Below, in pieces: positions 8,797 to 16,882 of a DNA stretch of 64,000 bases. The notes below the pieces were generated by a model, which had not been told where the DNA came from, made no database searches, and saw only the letters and a list, made by a program, of their open reading frames with translations. The stretch's first letter is position 1. The number at the start of each line of letters is the position of its first letter. The stretch is from Streptomyces flavochromogenes (GTDB taxonomy: Bacteria > Actinomycetota > Actinomycetes > Streptomycetales > Streptomycetaceae): the NCBI RefSeq assembly GCF_000717595.1, contig NZ_JNZO01000002.1, positions 62,001 to 126,000 of the forward strand. Direction: 5' to 3'. The translations under genes and the position numbers were made by a program.

Positions 8797-10044
8797 CTAG
8801 ACCCCGAAAGCCGCCGGATAAGCGATCGTGCCGGGCGGAACGGGCACGGAATCGTCCAGGACGAGCGCCATCATGGCCTCGTCCGGAACCTCGAAACCTG
8901 GCTTGATTCCATACTCGGACGCCCGTACGAACCCGAACTTCGGGTAGTAGTCCGGGTGCCCCAGGACGAGCACGAGCGACTCGCCCCGCAGCCGCGCCGC
9001 GTCGAGCACCGCCCGGACGACGGCCTTTCCGGCCCCCGTCCGCTGGTACGCGGGTGCCACCGCGACCGGAGCGAGCGCCGCCGCGGGAGCGCCGGCCACC
9101 AGGCAGCGGGTGATCAGGGCGTGTGCCGCGATCGAGCCGTCCGGGGCCTCGGCCACGTACGACAGGCCCGGGAGCCAGGCGTCCGGGTCCCGCCGGAGCG
9201 CGTCGACCAGCTCGGCCTCCGCCTCCGAGCCGAAGGCGGCCGCCACGAGCGGCCGCACCACCGAGGCCTCCTCTGCGGTCTCCGGGCGGGTGCGCCAGCG
9301 CGGATCCGCGGGTCGCAGGACGAATCCCGCGTACCCGTAGTCGGAGCCGTGCTCGCGCCGCATCGCGATCTCGGCGCGGGCCCCCGCCACCGCCTCGGCC
9401 ATGCCGGGCGCGGTGGTGTCCGCCGCGTCGGCGTGTGCGGCGAGCGGTCCGTAGTACTCGGCCCAGTCGCCCTCGGGCTGGAGGACGGTCCCCAGGACGT
9501 GGTAGCCGCCCGCGACCGCCGCAGCCGAGAGCTCGGCGACGCTGCGGAGCGCGTAGTGCTCCTCCCAGAAGGCGCGGGCCGCCGGGCCGGGCTCCTCGGT
9601 GGTCCAGACGCACTCGGTGAGCACCAGGGTGCCTCCGGGGGCCAGCAGCCTGCGCCACTCGGCGAGCGCCCGGTCGAAGCCGAGGACGAAGACCGAGCTC
9701 TCGGCCCAGACCAGGTCGAAGGAGCCGTCCGGGAACGGCAGTGCGCCCATGTCGGCGCGGAGGGTGTGGATCGAGCCGTCGAGCCCGCGGTGGGCGGCGG
9801 ACCGCCGCAGTTCCGCGAGGAACGGTTCGTGGAGATCGACGGCGGTCACCTCGGCGCCCGCCTCGGCCGCCAGGAGCAGCGCCGAACGGCCGGGGCCGCA
9901 GCCCAGGTCGAGCACACGCGGACGCTCGGGCAGTGACCCGGAGAGCGCGAGGAGCCGACGCGTGGTGGCGTCGGAGCCGGGACCCTGCCGCGGAAGACCG
10001 TGGTGCAGGGCGAAGAAGGAGTCGTGCAAGGCGTTGTCGGACAA
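8797..10044 (-). CDS. Fused SAM-dependent methyltransferase and GNAT acetyltransferase
   Basis: 415 aa two-domain enzyme. Residues 1-235 are a class I methyltransferase (VLDLGCGPGRSALLLAAEAGAEVTAVDL as motif I and post-I; DLVWAESSVFVLG as motif II). Residues 255-415 are a GNAT acetyltransferase (VAPAYQRTGAGKAVVRAVL is the acetyl-CoA loop; HPDYYPKFGF is the GNAT C-terminal signature). Substrates are unknown. The fusion suggests successive modification of one molecule or an acetylation domain with a regulatory partner. The start is TTG at 10044 with AAAGGG about nine bases upstream. That ribosome site can pair with an upstream CCCT, and a 23-codon ORF precedes the gene, so translation may be regulated. 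Confidence 0.82.
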   Translation of the reverse strand: MSDNALHDSFFALHHGLPRQGPGSDATTRRLLALSGSLPERPRVLDLGCGPGRSALLLAAEAGAEVTAVDLHEPFLAELRRSAAHRGLDGSIHTLRADMGALPFPDGSFDLVWAESSVFVLGFDRALAEWRRLLAPGGTLVLTECVWTTEEPGPAARAFWEEHYALRSVAELSAAAVAGGYHVLGTVLQPEGDWAEYYGPLAAHADAADTTAPGMAEAVAGARAEIAMRREHGSDYGYAGFVLRPADPRWRTRPETAEEASVVRPLVAAAFGSEAEAELVDALRRDPDAWLPGLSYVAEAPDGSIAAHALITRCLVAGAPAAALAPVAVAPAYQRTGAGKAVVRAVLDAARLRGESLVLVLGHPDYYPKFGFVRASEYGIKPGFEVPDEAMMALVLDDSVPVPPGTIAYPAAFGV

Positions 10045-10111
10045 CGTGGGAAACCCTTTGTGAGAGGGCTCCGGCCGACGACGTGACGGACCGGTGGGAA
10101 CCGGGATCAGG

Positions 10112-10183
10112 TCAGCCGGAGACCCGGAAGCTGAGGAAGGACCGGGTGCTGCCGCTCGGGACAGCCTCCATCGCGACGGTCAT
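10112..10183 (-). CDS. Possible 23-aa leader peptide
   Basis: ATG at 10183 with an excellent upstream ribosome site (GAGAGGAGCTGAGGTTG) opens a 23-codon frame, MTVAMEAVP then Ser/Arg-rich GSTRSFLSFRVSG, ending 67 bp before the TTG start of the methyltransferase-GNAT fusion. Size, ribosome site and position are those of an upstream regulatory ORF. No known leader family is recognised. Confidence 0.45.
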   Translation of the reverse strand: MTVAMEAVPSGSTRSFLSFRVSG

Positions 10184-10240
10184 CAACCTCAGCTCCTCTC
10201 TCCACACGTCGGTGCGAAGAGGCTAACAGGCGGCCGGTTC

Positions 10241-11182
10241 TCACAGGCAGAGTTTCGCCTCGTGCTCCGCGTGCCCCACCGGCTCCAGCTGGAAGGTGCA
10301 GTGCTCCACGTCGAAGTGCGAGCCCAGGCATCCCTGGAGGGAGTGCAGCATCTTCTCGTGCCCGACCGAGTCGAGCGCGTCCTGGTCCACGACCACGTGC
10401 GCCGAGAGCACCGGCATCCCCGAGGTGATCGTCCAGGCGTGCAGGTCGTGGACGTCCTCGACGCCCGGCAGGGCCAGGATGTGGGCCCGCACCTCCGTCA
10501 TGTCGACGCCCTTGGGAGCGGCCTCCAGGAGGACGTCCAGCGTCTCGCGCAGCAGCTTGACCGTACGGGGGACGATCATCAGGCCGATCAGGATCGAGGC
10601 GATCGGGTCGGCGTACTGCCACCCCGTGACCAGGATGATGCCGGCCGCGACGATCACGGTGACCGAGCCCAGCGCGTCCGCGAGCACCTCCAGATACGCC
10701 CCGCGCACATTGAGGCTGTCCTTCTGGCCCCGCATGAGCAGGGACAGCGAGATCACGTTGGCGACCAGGCCGATCGTCGCGACCGCGATCGCCAGACCGC
10801 CCTTGGTCTCGGCCGGCTCGAAGAACCGCTGGACCGCCTCGTACAGCACGTATCCGCCGACGCCGAGGAGCAGCAGACAGTTGGCGAGCGCCGCGAGGAT
10901 CTCGGCCCGGGCGAAGCCGAAGGTGCGGTTCCCCGAGGGGGGCCGGTTGGCGAAGTGGATCGCGAGCAGCGCCATCGCCAGGCCGACCGCGTCGGTCGCC
11001 ATGTGCGCCGCGTCGGCGATCAGCGCGAGCGAGTCGGAGAGCACGCCGCCGATGATTTCGATCACCATCACGGAGAGCGTGATGCCGAGCGCGATGCGCA
11101 ACCGGTTCTTGTACGCGGCCCCGGCCGTACCCGTCGGCGCAGGGCCGCCGTGACTGTGCCCGTGGTCGTGTCCAGCCCCCAT
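10241..11182 (-). CDS. Cation diffusion facilitator metal exporter
   Basis: 313 aa inner-membrane CDF transporter, exporting a divalent metal (Zn, Cd, Co or Fe) in exchange for protons. It has a His-rich N-terminus (HDHGHSHGG), six transmembrane segments in the first 210 residues and a cytoplasmic ferredoxin-like domain (VRAHILALPGVEDVHDLHAWTI). Site A in TM2 reads HMATD, but TM5 reads EVLADALGS, so the usual HxxxD of zinc exporters is ExxxD, which may change selectivity. The ATG at 11182 is the family start. The transcript is divergent from the glycopolymer operon. Confidence 0.9.
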   Translation of the reverse strand: MGAGHDHGHSHGGPAPTGTAGAAYKNRLRIALGITLSVMVIEIIGGVLSDSLALIADAAHMATDAVGLAMALLAIHFANRPPSGNRTFGFARAEILAALANCLLLLGVGGYVLYEAVQRFFEPAETKGGLAIAVATIGLVANVISLSLLMRGQKDSLNVRGAYLEVLADALGSVTVIVAAGIILVTGWQYADPIASILIGLMIVPRTVKLLRETLDVLLEAAPKGVDMTEVRAHILALPGVEDVHDLHAWTITSGMPVLSAHVVVDQDALDSVGHEKMLHSLQGCLGSHFDVEHCTFQLEPVGHAEHEAKLCL

Positions 11183-11609
11183 GACATGGCCTCCAGATCA
11201 TCTGTTCGCAAGTGCCCCGAGTCGCAAGTCAACTACGGGTGGGGGGTATGTGCAACACGGTACTGAACACCGTTGTCATATGCTCTGACCTGCGGCGATG
11301 CATTCCGGACCGGTGGTGGCGGGAAGGTGTCGCCAGGGTCGCGGCCGGGTCCCCCGCCGACGGCCGTGGCCGTCGTTTTGTGAGGCGGGCCGCCGATCGC
11401 CCATGATGATCTCCACGGGGCGCGCGCACCCGTGCGGACACGGGTGGGCCCGGGGGAGTCCGGCCTGCGAAGCCTCGGTGAAATCATGCTCTGTCTCATC
11501 CGATAGCCTCAGCCGACGTGTCGCCGCCCCGACGTCGGGCCGCACCGCCGCGCCCGGGGCAGCCATGGGCCCCGCCGGCCCCTCCGTCAGCTCCAAGGAG
11601 TGAGTTCGT
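11183..11609. other. Intergenic region between CDF exporter and glycopolymer operon
   Basis: About 430 bp with no supportable gene. It must hold the two divergent promoters. An interrupted inverted repeat is visible at about 11249-11273 (CAACACGGT ... ACACCGTTG, arms offset by two bases), a possible operator for the metal exporter. An AAGGAG ribosome site at 11595-11600 serves the next gene. Confidence 0.4.
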
Positions 11610-13400
11610 CTGTCGACCGCCATCCTCACCGGCCCGCCGGCACCCGGATCCTCGCTCGACGGAGATCTGCGGTCGCTCGGCTTCGACGTCCGGACCGCAG
11701 CCGGCCCCGACGAGACCGGGGCGCTGCTCGCCGCGGTCCCCGCGGGTGAGCGCGTCGCGCTCGTCGACCCCCGGTTCGTCGGCCATGTGCACGCGCTGCG
11801 CCTGGCCCTCACCGACCCCCGGTTCCCCGCGGCAGCCGCACCGGGCGCGCTGACCGTGCAGAACGGGGCCCGCCCCGCGCTCGTCCGCGCCCTGACCGCC
11901 GCCGGCACCGAAGGCGACGACCTCACCGGGACGCTCGCCGACGCCCTCGACGCCGACGGCGTCGCCGTGCACCGGCCCCAGCTCGGCACCCTCGTCGCCA
12001 CCGTCCCCACCGACGCCGAGGCCCGCCACGAGGCCCGCGCCGCCGTGGACGCCGTGGACGACGAGGCCGTACGTCTCCGCTCCGCCGTGAAGGCCCACGA
12101 CGGCTTCTTCACCACCTTCTTCATCAGCCCGTACTCGCGCTACATCGCCCGCTGGTGCGCGCGCCGCGGCCTGACCCCCAACCAGGTCACCACCGCCTCG
12201 CTGCTCACCGCGCTGATCGCGGCCGGCTGCGCGGCGACCGGCGAGCGCGGCGGCTACATCGCCGCCGGGGTCCTGCTCCTCGTCTCCTTCGTCCTCGACT
12301 GCACCGACGGGCAGCTCGCCCGGTACGCGCTGAAGTACTCGACGATGGGCGCCTGGCTCGACGCCACCTTCGACCGCGCCAAGGAGTACGCCTTCTACGC
12401 GGGCCTCGCCCTCGGGGCGGCCCGCAACGGCGACGACGTCTGGGGGCCGGCCCTCGGCGCGATGATCCTCATGACCTGCCGGCACGTCGTGGACTTCTCG
12501 TTCAACGAGGCCAACGCCGAGAGCACGGGCGCCACGGCCAAGACCAGCCTCGCCGTCTCAAGCCGGCTCGACAGCCTCGGCTGGACCGTCTGGGCCCGCC
12601 GGATGATCATCCTGCCCATCGGCGAGCGCTGGGCCATGATCGCGGTCCTCACCGCCGTCACCACCCCGCGGATCGTCTTCTGGGCACTGATCATCGGCTG
12701 CGCCTTCGGGGCCTGCTACACCACGGCGGGGCGCGTCCTGCGCTCCCTGACCCGCAAGGCGAAGCGCACCGACCGGGCCGCGCAGGCCCTGGCGGACCTC
12801 GCGGACTCGGGACCGCTCGCCGCGCTCACGAACCGGATCCTCGGCCGCACCGGCATCCTGATGCTGCCGCCGCTGGTCCTCGCCCTGATCGCCACGGGCG
12901 CCATGATCGCCGCGGCCCTGAGCCGTCCCTTCGGGTCCGACCAGACCGTCGTCGCCGCCGTCTTCTACGTGGTGTTCGCCGGCGCCGCCGTCGCCCGCCC
13001 CCTCAAGGGCGCCCTCGACTGGCTGCTCCCGCCGCTGTTCCGGGCCGCGGAGTACGGCACGATCCTGATCCTCGCGGCCCGCTCCGAGGTGAACGGGGCC
13101 TTGCCCGCGGCCTACGGACTGGTGGCGGCCGTCGCCTACCATCACTACGACACGGTGTACCGCATCCGCGGCGGCACCGGCGCGCCGCCCGCGTGGCTGG
13201 TGCGCACGATCGGCGGTCACGAGGGCCGCACGTTGCTGGTGACCGTCCTCGCCGCCCTGCTGGCGAGCCGTGGCAACGACTTCACCCTGGCGCTCACCGC
13301 CCTGGCGGTCACCATCGCGCTTGTGGTGCTCGTGGAGTCCATCCGTTTCTGGGTGTCCTCCGGAGCACCCGCCGTACATGACGAAGGAGAAACAGCATGA
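11610..13400 (+). CDS. CDP-alcohol phosphotransferase, DUF5941-type, with N-terminal extension
   Basis: About 596 aa. The first 165 residues are a soluble domain resembling a decayed nucleotide-binding or cytidylyltransferase-like module. A CDP-alcohol phosphatidyltransferase domain follows with the full motif: D230, D233, G234, A237, R238, G247, D251 and D255 (DCTDGQLARY ... GAWLDATFD). The C-terminal half carries further membrane helices typical of the DUF5941 group. It should transfer an alcohol phosphate from a CDP-linked donor to an acceptor in the membrane. No ATG, GTG or TTG is usable: the frame stops at 11601-11603, and AAGGAG at 11595-11600 is correctly spaced for CTG at 11610, so a CTG start is inferred. 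It overlaps the next gene by ATGA. Confidence 0.85.
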   Translation: MSTAILTGPPAPGSSLDGDLRSLGFDVRTAAGPDETGALLAAVPAGERVALVDPRFVGHVHALRLALTDPRFPAAAAPGALTVQNGARPALVRALTAAGTEGDDLTGTLADALDADGVAVHRPQLGTLVATVPTDAEARHEARAAVDAVDDEAVRLRSAVKAHDGFFTTFFISPYSRYIARWCARRGLTPNQVTTASLLTALIAAGCAATGERGGYIAAGVLLLVSFVLDCTDGQLARYALKYSTMGAWLDATFDRAKEYAFYAGLALGAARNGDDVWGPALGAMILMTCRHVVDFSFNEANAESTGATAKTSLAVSSRLDSLGWTVWARRMIILPIGERWAMIAVLTAVTTPRIVFWALIIGCAFGACYTTAGRVLRSLTRKAKRTDRAAQALADLADSGPLAALTNRILGRTGILMLPPLVLALIATGAMIAAALSRPFGSDQTVVAAVFYVVFAGAAVARPLKGALDWLLPPLFRAAEYGTILILAARSEVNGALPAAYGLVAAVAYHHYDTVYRIRGGTGAPPAWLVRTIGGHEGRTLLVTVLAALLASRGNDFTLALTALAVTIALVVLVESIRFWVSSGAPAVHDEGETA

Positions 13401-14134
13401 TCGGTCTCGTACTGGCAGCCGGTGCCGGACGGCGTCTGCGCCCCTACACCGACACGCTTCCGAAGGCCCTCGTGCCCGTCGACGGTGAGACCACCGTCCT
13501 CGACCTCACGCTGAAGAACTTCGCCGAGATCGGCCTCACCGAGGTCGCGATCGTCGTCGGCTACCGCAAGGAGGCCGTCTACGACCGCAAGGAGGCCCTC
13601 GAGGCGAAGTACGGCCTCAAGCTCACCCTCGTCGACAACGACAAGGCCGAGGAGTGGAACAACGCCTACTCCCTGTGGTGCGCCCGTGAGGTCCTCAAGC
13701 GCGGTGTGATCCTCGCCAACGGCGACACGGTCCACCCGGTCTCCGTCGAGAAGACCCTCCTCGCCGCCCGCGGCGACGGCAAGAAGATCATCCTCGCCCT
13801 CGACACGGTGAAGAGCCTCGCCGACGAGGAGATGAAGGTCATCACCGCCGAGGGCAAGGGTGTCCAGCGCATCACCAAGCTGATGGACCCGGCCACCGCC
13901 ACCGGTGAGTACATCGGTGTCACCCTCATCGAGGCCGAGGCCGCCGAGGAGCTCGCCGACGCCCTCAAGGCCACCTTCGAGCGCGACCCCGACCTGTACT
14001 ACGAGGACGGCTACCAGGAGCTGGTCAACCGCGGCTTCACCGTCGACGTCGAGCCCATCGGTGACGTCAAGTGGGTCGAGATCGACAACCACGACGACCT
14101 CGCGAAGGGCCGTGAGATCGCGTGCCAGTACTGA
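13397..14134 (+). CDS. Sugar-phosphate/choline-phosphate-type nucleotidyltransferase
   Basis: 245 aa cytoplasmic nucleotidyltransferase. The N-terminal signature LVLAAGAGRRLRPYTDTLPKAL is the NTP-binding loop, LANGDTV carries the metal-binding Asp, and VKWVEIDNHDDL closes the domain. The EWNNAYSLWCAREVL segment resembles phosphocholine/alcohol-phosphate cytidylyltransferases, so it probably makes the CDP-activated alcohol used by one of the two CDP-alcohol phosphotransferases in this operon. That substrate link is inferred from context. The start ATG overlaps the upstream stop (ATGA), and the end overlaps the following gene by 13 bp, indicating tight translational coupling. Confidence 0.88.
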   Translation: MIGLVLAAGAGRRLRPYTDTLPKALVPVDGETTVLDLTLKNFAEIGLTEVAIVVGYRKEAVYDRKEALEAKYGLKLTLVDNDKAEEWNNAYSLWCAREVLKRGVILANGDTVHPVSVEKTLLAARGDGKKIILALDTVKSLADEEMKVITAEGKGVQRITKLMDPATATGEYIGVTLIEAEAAEELADALKATFERDPDLYYEDGYQELVNRGFTVDVEPIGDVKWVEIDNHDDLAKGREIACQY

Positions 14135-15183
14135 CCCGGCTGATCCCCTCGCCGGTCGTCGTCGACATCCGCAGGGGAGCGCTGGACGACCTGTCCGCGC
14201 TCCTCGCGGACCAGCGGATCTCCAGCAACGGCAAGATCGCCGTCGCCATCAGCGGCGGCTCGGGCCTCAAGCTGCGTGACCACTTCGCCCCCGAGCTGCC
14301 CGGCGCCGACTGGTACCCGGTCTCCGGCGGCACCATCGACGAGGCCGTGAAGCTCGCCGACGCCATGCGCGGCAAGCGGTACGACGCCGTGGTCGCCCTC
14401 GGTGGCGGCAAGATCATCGACGTGACGAAGTACGCGGCGGCCCGGGTCGGGCTGCCGCTGGTGGCGATCGCCACCAATCTCTCGCACGACGGGATCTGCT
14501 CCCCGATCTCGACCCTGGACAACGACAACGGCCGGGGTTCGTACGGTGTGCCCACCCCGATCGCCCTCGTCATCGACCTGGACGTGATCAGGGACGCGCC
14601 GGTCCGGTACGTGCGCTCCGGCATCGGTGACGCGATCTCCAACCTCTCCGCGATCGCGGACTGGGAGCTCTCGCACCAGGTGACCGGCGAGCCCGTCGAC
14701 GGCCTCGCGGCCGCGATGGCCCGCAGCGCCGGAGAGGCCGTGCTCCGCCACCCCGGCGGCGTCGGCGACGACGACTTCCTCGTCACCCTCTCCGAGGGCC
14801 TGGTGATGTCCGGCATCGCGATGTCGATCAGCGGGGACAGCCGCCCCTCCTCGGGCGCCTGCCACGAGATCAGCCACGCGTTCGACCTGCTGTTCCCGGC
14901 CCGCGCCGCCAGCCACGGCGAGCAGTGCGGTCTCGGCGCGGCCTTCGCCATGCACCTGCGCGGAGCCCACGACGGGTCCGGCCGGATGGTCGAGACGCTG
15001 CGCCGGCACGGACTGCCCGTCACGCCGGAGGAGATGGGCTTCAGCGTGGACGAGTTCGTCCAGGCGGTGTCCTTCGCCCCGCAGACCCGGCCGGGCCGCT
15101 TCACCATCCTCGAACACCTCGACCTGTCCGACGACCAGATCAGGGACGCGTACGCCGACTATGCCAAAGCCATCGGTAGCTGA
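14122..15183 (+). CDS. Glycerol-1-phosphate dehydrogenase-like (iron/zinc alcohol dehydrogenase superfamily)
   Basis: About 353 aa. NAD-binding GGGKIIDVTKYAA (near residue 95) and metal-ligand motifs SHDGICSPIS, SGACHEISHAFD and ASHGEQCGLGAAFAMHL match the EgsA/AraM glycerol-1-phosphate dehydrogenases, which reduce dihydroxyacetone phosphate to sn-glycerol-1-phosphate. Because a nucleotidyltransferase precedes it and two CDP-alcohol phosphotransferases flank it, the likely path is polyol phosphate, then CDP-polyol, then a polymer or lipid. The polyol could be another alcohol phosphate. GTG start at 14122 lies inside the upstream gene; its 3' end overlaps the next gene by 23 bp. Confidence 0.85.
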   Translation: MPVLTRLIPSPVVVDIRRGALDDLSALLADQRISSNGKIAVAISGGSGLKLRDHFAPELPGADWYPVSGGTIDEAVKLADAMRGKRYDAVVALGGGKIIDVTKYAAARVGLPLVAIATNLSHDGICSPISTLDNDNGRGSYGVPTPIALVIDLDVIRDAPVRYVRSGIGDAISNLSAIADWELSHQVTGEPVDGLAAAMARSAGEAVLRHPGGVGDDDFLVTLSEGLVMSGIAMSISGDSRPSSGACHEISHAFDLLFPARAASHGEQCGLGAAFAMHLRGAHDGSGRMVETLRRHGLPVTPEEMGFSVDEFVQAVSFAPQTRPGRFTILEHLDLSDDQIRDAYADYAKAIGS

Positions 15184-15940
15184 GCTCCGCCCGGTCGTCC
15201 ACCCCCCGGGTGTGAAGGACCGGCGCAGCGGGGAGCACTGGGGCGGCCGCCTGTACATGCGGGAGATCTCACTCAGGATCACCCGGCGGCTCGTCGGCAC
15301 CAGGATCACGCCGAACCAGCTCACGTACGTGATGACCCTCGCGGGCGTCCTCGCGGCACCGGCTCTGCTGGTGCCCGGGATCCCCGGGGCGCTGCTCGGC
15401 GCGCTCATGGTCCAGCTCTATCTGCTGCTCGACTGCGTCGACGGCGAGGTGGCCCGCTGGAAGAAGCAGTTCTCGCTGTCCGGCGTGTACCTGGACCGGG
15501 TCGGCGCCTATCTGTGCGACGCGGCGGTGCTCGTCGGCTTCGGCCTGCGCGCCGCCGACCCGTGGGGCTCGGGCCGGATCGACTGGCTCTGGGCCTTCCT
15601 CGGAACCCTGGCCGCCCTGGGCGCCATCCTGATCAAGGCCGAGACCGACCTCGTCGGCGTGGCCCGGCACCAGGGCGGGCTGCCGCCGGTCAAGGAGTCG
15701 GCCTCCGAGCCGCGCTCCTCCGGCATGGCGCTGGCCCGCCGGGCGGCCGGTGCGCTGAAGTTGCACCGGCTCGTCCTCGGCATCGAGGCCTCGCTGCTGA
15801 TCGTGGTCCTGGCCATCGCGGACCAGGTCAGGGGCGACCTCTTCTTCACCCGTCTCGGTGTCGCCGTCCTCGCCGCCATCGCGCTGCTCCAGACCGTGCT
15901 GCACCTCGTGTCGATCATGGTTTCGAGCAGGTTGAAGTGA
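15161..15940 (+). CDS. CDP-alcohol phosphotransferase family protein lacking the last motif Asp
   Basis: 259 aa membrane protein. The motif reads D91-x2-D94-G95-x2-A98-R99 (DCVDGEVARW), then G108-x3-D112-x3-A116 (GVYLDRVGA). The fourth Asp, which acts as catalytic base in characterised enzymes, is Ala here. Six hydrophobic segments surround the motif. It is the second paralogue in the operon and may act with the DUF5941-type enzyme, recognise an unusual acceptor, or be inactive and structural. The ATG at 15161 overlaps the preceding gene by 23 bp. Confidence 0.87.
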   Translation: MPKPSVAELRPVVHPPGVKDRRSGEHWGGRLYMREISLRITRRLVGTRITPNQLTYVMTLAGVLAAPALLVPGIPGALLGALMVQLYLLLDCVDGEVARWKKQFSLSGVYLDRVGAYLCDAAVLVGFGLRAADPWGSGRIDWLWAFLGTLAALGAILIKAETDLVGVARHQGGLPPVKESASEPRSSGMALARRAAGALKLHRLVLGIEASLLIVVLAIADQVRGDLFFTRLGVAVLAAIALLQTVLHLVSIMVSSRLK

Positions 15941-15948
15941 GGCCGGCC

Positions 15949-16833
15949 GTGAGCACGCCGCTCAGGGTGGGAGCCGTCGTCATCACGATGGGCAACCGCC
16001 CCGACGACCTGCGCGCGCTGATCGACTCGGTCGCCGGGCAGGAGGGCGACCGCATCGAGGTCGTCGTCGTCGGGCAGGGCACCCCGGTCTCCGGGGTGCC
16101 CGACTGGGTGCGGACCGTCGACCTGCCGGCCAACGTCGGCATCCCCGCCGGCCGCAACGTCGGCATCGAGGCCTTCGGACCCGGCGGCACCGACGTCGAC
16201 GTCCTGCTCTTCCTGGACGACGACGGGCGGCTCGCGCACACGGACACCGCCGAACTGGTCCGGCAGGCCTTCACCGCCGATCCGCGCCTCGGCATCATCA
16301 CCTTCCGGATCGCCGACCCGGAGACCGGGGCCACCCAGCGCAGGCACGTGCCGAGGCTCCGCGCCTCCGACCCGATGCGCTCCTCACGGGTGACGACCTT
16401 CCTCGGCGGCGCCAACGCCGTACGCACCAAGGTGTTCGCCGAAGTCGGCGAGCTTCCGGGTGAGTTCTTCTACGCACACGAGGAGACCGACCTCGCCTGG
16501 CGCGCGCTCGACGCCGACTGGATGATCGACTACCGTGCGGACATGGTGCTGCTGCACCCCACCACAGCACCCTCCCGGCACGCCTCGTACCACTTCAACG
16601 TGGCCCGCAACCGAGTCTGGCTGGCACGCCGCAATCTGCCCGCGCCCCTGGTGCCGGCGTATCTCGGCGTCTGGCTCCTGCTCACCCTGGCCCGTCGGCC
16701 CTCGCTCCCCGCGCTGAAGGCATGGTTCGGCGGATTCCGCGAAGGCTGGAAGACCCCCTGCGGACCGCGCCGTCCCATGAGGTGGCGTACGGTGTGGCGG
16801 CTGACCCGGCTGGGTCGCCCCCCGGTCGTCTGA
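15949..16833 (+). CDS. Family 2 glycosyltransferase
   Basis: 294 aa GT-A glycosyltransferase. Features: VVITMGNRPDDLRALIDSV at the N-terminus, LFLDDDGRL as the DXD metal site near residue 85, GGANAVRTKVF and YAHEETDLAWRAL (the ED-type catalytic region near 180), and a hydrophobic patch near the C-terminus (VPAYLGVWLLLTL) for membrane attachment. It probably adds a sugar to the polymer or lipid made by this operon. The GTG at 15949 lies eight bp after the previous stop with GTGAGG upstream. Confidence 0.9.
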   Translation: MSTPLRVGAVVITMGNRPDDLRALIDSVAGQEGDRIEVVVVGQGTPVSGVPDWVRTVDLPANVGIPAGRNVGIEAFGPGGTDVDVLLFLDDDGRLAHTDTAELVRQAFTADPRLGIITFRIADPETGATQRRHVPRLRASDPMRSSRVTTFLGGANAVRTKVFAEVGELPGEFFYAHEETDLAWRALDADWMIDYRADMVLLHPTTAPSRHASYHFNVARNRVWLARRNLPAPLVPAYLGVWLLLTLARRPSLPALKAWFGGFREGWKTPCGPRRPMRWRTVWRLTRLGRPPVV

Positions 16834-16882
16834 CATCGTGGTACCGACGTGCCGCGCATCTTGAACACGAAAGTTTCGACTT

